From: Owenia fusiformis
Lineage: Eukaryota > Annelida > Polychaeta > Sabellida > Oweniidae
Reading direction: 5' to 3'
Assembly (NCBI GenBank): GCA_903813345.2
Contig: CAIIXF020000007.1
Span: 25,159,564-25,223,563, forward strand
Length of the DNA: 64,000 bases
Position numbers and translations under genes: made by a program. The notes beneath the pieces are model-generated. The model did not search any database. It was not told where the DNA came from and worked only from the letters and a program-made list of their open reading frames with translations. Positions 42,801 through 48,800 of the stretch are shown here, piece by piece (the first letter of the stretch is position 1; every line of letters starts with the position of its first letter).

Positions 42801-45800
42801 TATTCAGCATGATGCAATTTCAAGGTTGGGAATGCCTATTGGCCATGTCAAATCTGAGGAGGTGGGGGATATGGCCAATGATTATGGTGCAATAATTAAA
42901 CTGAAACATGTTTTCAGAATACAGCTGATTTTACAGAAAATAACCTTTCAAAGAAACTTAACATCATGTAAACTTCAATTATTGATATCAAGCTGCATAC
43001 TTTATAAATGCGTAATTCTGAAAGATCTGGAAAGGGAATCAGAATATTGTAAGCTTGCACCAAGTTATAATAAGCTTCCTAATTACTATATTGGCACCTG
43101 TTACAATCTGCTGAGCCAAAACCTTAAATTCCTCTCTGGTCTTAAGAAGTCAAACACAACCTACAATTTGAACTTTCAGACACACATCCTAGTTTTCTGC
43201 GAAAATGCAAATTCTGCACAGAAATTCTGCATGAAAAAGTTGAATTCTGCGATAAATTCTGCAAACAATGGCTTCATTTGAACCATCATGAAATTACAGG
43301 GAATTCAAATTTCGTGATATATTAGAAATTCAGAAATATCGTGCACAAAAATCAAATTCTGCAAAATATTTTGAATGAAACCCCAAAATTCTGCGGTTTT
43401 TCTGCGACGACGCAGAATCACGGAATTCTAGTGTCTGTGTTTGCTATTGCTTGCTATAACAAAATGATTGTTTTGCAATAAATGTAGTTTATTTAATGTG
43501 AATCTTATAAATTGAAATACTGCAAAACTAAATCATTTTGTTATTAAAATATAAAAACAACTGCTTACTGCTTAATATATAGGGTATTATATAGATGACT
43601 GAGAAACAGAAAAAAAGGCCGATATATGCCACCTTGATTTCACTCGTTTCAGTTGCTTTATCCAGGTGTATAACCACCTTGGAAGTCGAAGATGATGATA
43701 TGGTACATGTGCATGAATTTCTCTCATGGTTATCTCCAGACAAAACTAAACTAGGCATTGCAAGATTTTGGGGGATTTTTATATAATTTAGTTCTTAACT
43801 TTATTGTAAATTCCACTATTGTCAACTCTAATTTCTATTGCAAACATGATCACTTGACATTTTCCACAGAACTCTCAGGCTCATAGCTAGCTTTTGCCAA
43901 AGGGGGTTCACTTTCAAAACATTTCATGGAAGGAACTGTGGCCCAAAATCACTCGAAAAGTTCTCAGAATGGTGAAAAACTCAATGATTTTGAAAGAATA
44001 TTTGCCCAAGGTGGGTGGATGTGTTGAATCTATCTATGGCCATCTACATATGGAGTTTAACCAGTACCAATATGTAACTGTAAAAATAGTGACCTTTCAA
44101 GCATTGAAATTCTGATATCTGACTTACAACTGCCCTGGACTAGTCATTACAACACTGACACTGGCATGAACTGCCAACAAGATACAAGAATTTTAGAAAT
44201 TATAGTTCTAATTTTGAAGAGACTTACAGTGCCCACATACCCTATGCACAGAGTCTAGTTATAAACTACCTTCTGCCTAGTATAAACTATATTACAGTTT
44301 AGCAGCCCCACCCCAAAGATTGGTGCCTGTGACATCTACCACGTAGACCCTTTCTCAACCAGTCAGCGAAGTGAAAGGAACATGTGCTAAATACGTGCTC
44401 ATTAACTATGCAGTGATGCCAGAGGAAATGAGTATATAGAAAGTCGTCCGTATTTCGATGGCAAACTCTGATTGGCTCGGTGAGATCAGAGATTTATTGT
44501 AAACTGAAAGAGTGAAGACGAAGCTCTCTTTTAAGAAGTGAAGTCGAACAAATGCAAAGGGTAGTGCCCACACTTATCAGTACCTTTATCTCCTCTTGTA
44601 ATGGCAATAGAGTAGAGATTACACAAAAATGAGCCTAATAAGCTAGAAACAACAGAAGGGGTATCAATAACTCTGATCAAACATGGCAAAATAATTCAAT
44701 TTATCAGTTTTCAGAACAAGCCTATTATCACAAAGAGACTAGGGGATGAAACAACATTTATGCAAGACCACATAGCATCAGAACAAGCCATAGAAGACCA
44801 AAGAGACTATACAAAGTGAGAGAAGTAGATAAAACAACAGTTATCTAAATACTGATGATTTTCTATGAAAAACAGATAATATGTGAATATAAATTGATGC
44901 TAACTGAGCATACACTTGGATAATCTAAGGGGTAACAGAAGATAATGACGGCAATTTTAATCTTTTATAAGCTTTCTAATCTGCAATTATGTTCATTTGT
45001 CGGAAACATCACAGATCCTTGTTATTACTTTATCCCAAATGACATAAAAATAACATCATTCATTTGTTTTTCTTAGTTCAGATGCACTAAGCTATAACAT
45101 TTGCCTTTAATCATGACCTCATGCAATAAACAACCTCCACTGTTACTAAGACAATAGCCTTTTATGTTAATTAACATTGAAAATATTTTGTCCATCTGCC
45201 ATGGTTACAGACTATGAATTGAAATGGGAAATTACTGTTTGGTCAATGAACCATTTGGCATAGGGCATCATTGAAGCAAAAGAAGATATTAATCTATTTC
45301 AGCAAAACAATTACGAAACAAAGCCTGGCATTATGATTTCATACTGGCGGCTGAAATATTTAATACACTTTTAAATTATAACATCAACAAAATGAACAAT
45401 CTAATATCATTAAAGTATATCTTCGCTGGTGTATTTCAATTTCTCATCTTAAAAACCTAGTATGTTGACATTGGACCCCATATTATTCACAAATTTAGAT
45501 GTAAAAGTAATGGGTTGGCACAGGCTCTGAATCTGGCAGTTGACAATCAGCGTATGTAAAAAGGATATGTGTTTGTTAGTAAATGCATGTTAGGAATGGA
45601 AACAATAAGGAATCAATTAAACTACGACTGCATTGGAGCCATGATTTGCTATCAATTAAGCGATATCACCTCACTAAAGGCAATGAAATCTGGGGCGCAT
45701 GTTACTCCATTGATTTTCCAAGTTTGACTTGATATGCAAATCACGTCATTAAGGATCCTTTGATACAATAAGACAGTGCAAATGATCAATATTACCCTGA

Positions 45801-48800
45801 ATAACCAGCCATTTTCTCTTATCCGAATATTAGTTTCCCTAAATGTTAGAAGATCGGAAAAAGTTCATATAAGGACAAAAATCAAGAGACTAGTACACAG
45901 GCCTGTCAACTTGGGAACACCTAACATGAGTGACTTGGAAATGTTGAACACCTCCCCTCAAAATGTGGACACCTTGGTCCAAATCTGAACACCTTGATCC
46001 AAATTTTGAACACCTTGGTTTAAACTTTATTACATCTTGCCAAATTTTGGGGGGGGGGGGGGGGGGGGTAGGTACGAAAAAGTTCGAACGGATTGCGTGA
46101 CATATACGTAATTCGCGTGAAAAGTCCGAACGAAATGCGTGCGTTTTTTTTTTCCGGCGTTCTTATTTTTGCTGTGTAGACGATCTTTTTTATAAATTTT
46201 TCTACAGAAATATTTTTGCTTGACAATTACAAGGTAAAATGCGTATTTGCGTGACATTTTCTGTCACGCAAAAATAACTGGCGTGAATTCTTCAGCAAAT
46301 GCGTGACAAATCCGCAAATTGCGGGACAGTTGACAGGCCTGTAGTACACCATATATAGGATGAAGCTTAATAGTGATTTTTGCATTCGCATTTATTGTCC
46401 TTGCTTTGATATGTTTATATGGGGACTCATTTAGCTTATTTGTCACAGTTTGGGACAGATAGCTGATAGGTATTATTATAAAAAGCTAGGAAAATATTAT
46501 TTAGGGGACATTTTTTACAAACTGACATTAATGATCGATCCTAAAGAAGTTATCCACAAAGTCAGCAGCTCATATATGAAGGATCACCTCTATTTTTACT
46601 CCATAGAACAATCTAAGAATGCCTTCCACATCCATGGATTTTGCTGTAATAAGTAGAACTGTATATGATTGTACAGTACAGTACAGCATGTTGAAAATTA
46701 ATCTAGAAAGACATGTTTGTTGTAAAAATATGAAAAAACTCAATAAACGATATACTTTGCTCAGATCGTTCCCTTTGCCACCAATCAATTTAGTTCAGCC
46801 ATTATACAAATCATCATGTCTGTTTTATATTGATTATAACCTCTCTGCGTGTATAACCTAGAATATGTGTATTAACTATACAGTTTTCAGACACTAAAAC
46901 AACAATAAACTGCAACTATTCTCAGAAATTTATCATGTACATGTAGATGCAAAATTCTCATTTTTTCAGTTCTGTTCAAAGTTTGCTGAAAAATATACAA
47001 TTTTCATAATTCTTCTCATTTTTAATTCTGGTGCTAACAGGTTTTTCAATTGGGTGCAAGTTTATGTCAAATGAGTGCAGGGTACAATGCTGGGAGATCA
47101 TTCAAAAATATGAATAAATGTAGTTATAGCACACCCATGTGAGCCTCAAAAATAGGAGATCTACAATTTCATTCAAGATAATTCTAGCACTTATATGGAA
47201 GACAATGTCATATGAATCCCTATGCAATTATAATCATGAATGATTTGTATATGAACAATCGAAAGAATAAAATATTTATTCCATACAATCATTGTGAGCT
47301 CACACTTAATATGCTGCCGGGAGAATTGTTTTTGTCTATATAAATTTACTCATGGGGCATCCAGCATAGTTTAGACTAAAGTCAACTAAAAGTTAAACCT
47401 GCACATCGCTCCAAAACACAATCTTGGGTTGTTTCGGGGGTGAACTTTATCATTTTGAGCTTAATGAAAGATTATAGAATGATGAACAAATGGGGCAAAT
47501 CTTGTGTAGAAATACTTACGATAAATGTGTCATTTCAAAGATTTTTCATTGAATTGCTTCGATCGGCGCCGACGATATGATTTTGGAAAGGTTTCTAAAT
47601 GAAGAACGTGACGTCACTTCCGAATCATAGCATTCAAAATAAGTAGCTTTTAATTACCTCCACCCTTCATAATTAGCGGTGGTGTAGCGGTAGAATTCTC
47701 GTTTAGCACGCGGGAGACCCGGGTTCGAATCCCGCATTCGCCTTTTTATTTTTTTTAACTAAATGATTGTTCTTTGATATTACGCAGAAAAAACAATTTT
47801 TATTTACATAAACTTTATATTAGAGCTTAAAAATGTAAAAACAACATATGTCAACATATTGCGTTTTGGAGCGATGTGCAGGTTTAATGGTTTTCTGTTT
47901 CAACAGGAACACTATTTCTGGTTGTTTTTTAGGGGGGTTGCCTACTAACTAGGATATTCATTTTCTTTTTAATTTGAATGACAATTAGTTCTCAGAAATA
48001 CTGGTACAAATTGAGATCATCTATGCAATTTCAAATTCCTTTATTAGTGTCATTACAAGAACAATTAGATTAGAGTGTTTAATTTGCTTTTAAATGTGAT
48101 AGCTGCAACACCTCTCATTGTCTCCTACCATTTATACATTAACAAAACTTAAAAGACAGTATGCCAATTCTAAAATCTTAACTATAAATATGTAGATTGG
48201 GACTATTTCTTGATTGGGTTTCGGTAAGGAGTTTGGCCCAAGGTACATGCTATACATAAAATCCCATACTATTAACATTAGGCCATTTCAAAGGATAATA
48301 TTCAACAAAGCACTTTTATATCAATGTATGAAAACAAAAAAAGACGCTTTCTTAAGAAAAAAATATTTTTCAACATTCCTCTTGACATTTTTTATGTGTT
48401 ACTGAGTGTATCAAAATTCTAAATTGGCAAAAAGTTGAGTCTTGTGTTATATCATCATATAAAATGTGCATGTTCTTTTAAGTATTAAAATCTTTACATC
48501 TACATTAATTAAGTGTGACTTCCATTAAAGTTTCAAAATCATCGTCAATCTACAAAAACGTAACAGTAGAGCACCAAGAATGTATGAAATAGTTTGGGTT
48601 ATTGACACAAAGTTATGTTTTGCACATACATGTAGAAGTTGAATACACTTTAATGAACTGATTCAAAATCAACATTGCAAAAACACCCAATTATTTGTCA
48701 CATGCCTATGAATTCACAAAAAAGCATGACTTATAAAAAATAGTAAATCATCATTTATCAAACCAATTTAACCACAACAGACAAGGATAAAACAAGTATC

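Noticed and set aside
42826-43281. 151-codon frame in the extra segment of tandem copy 2
   Set aside because: AT-rich with AATTCTGC word repeats, no domain, absent from copy 1; more likely intronic sequence lost from copy 1 by deletion.
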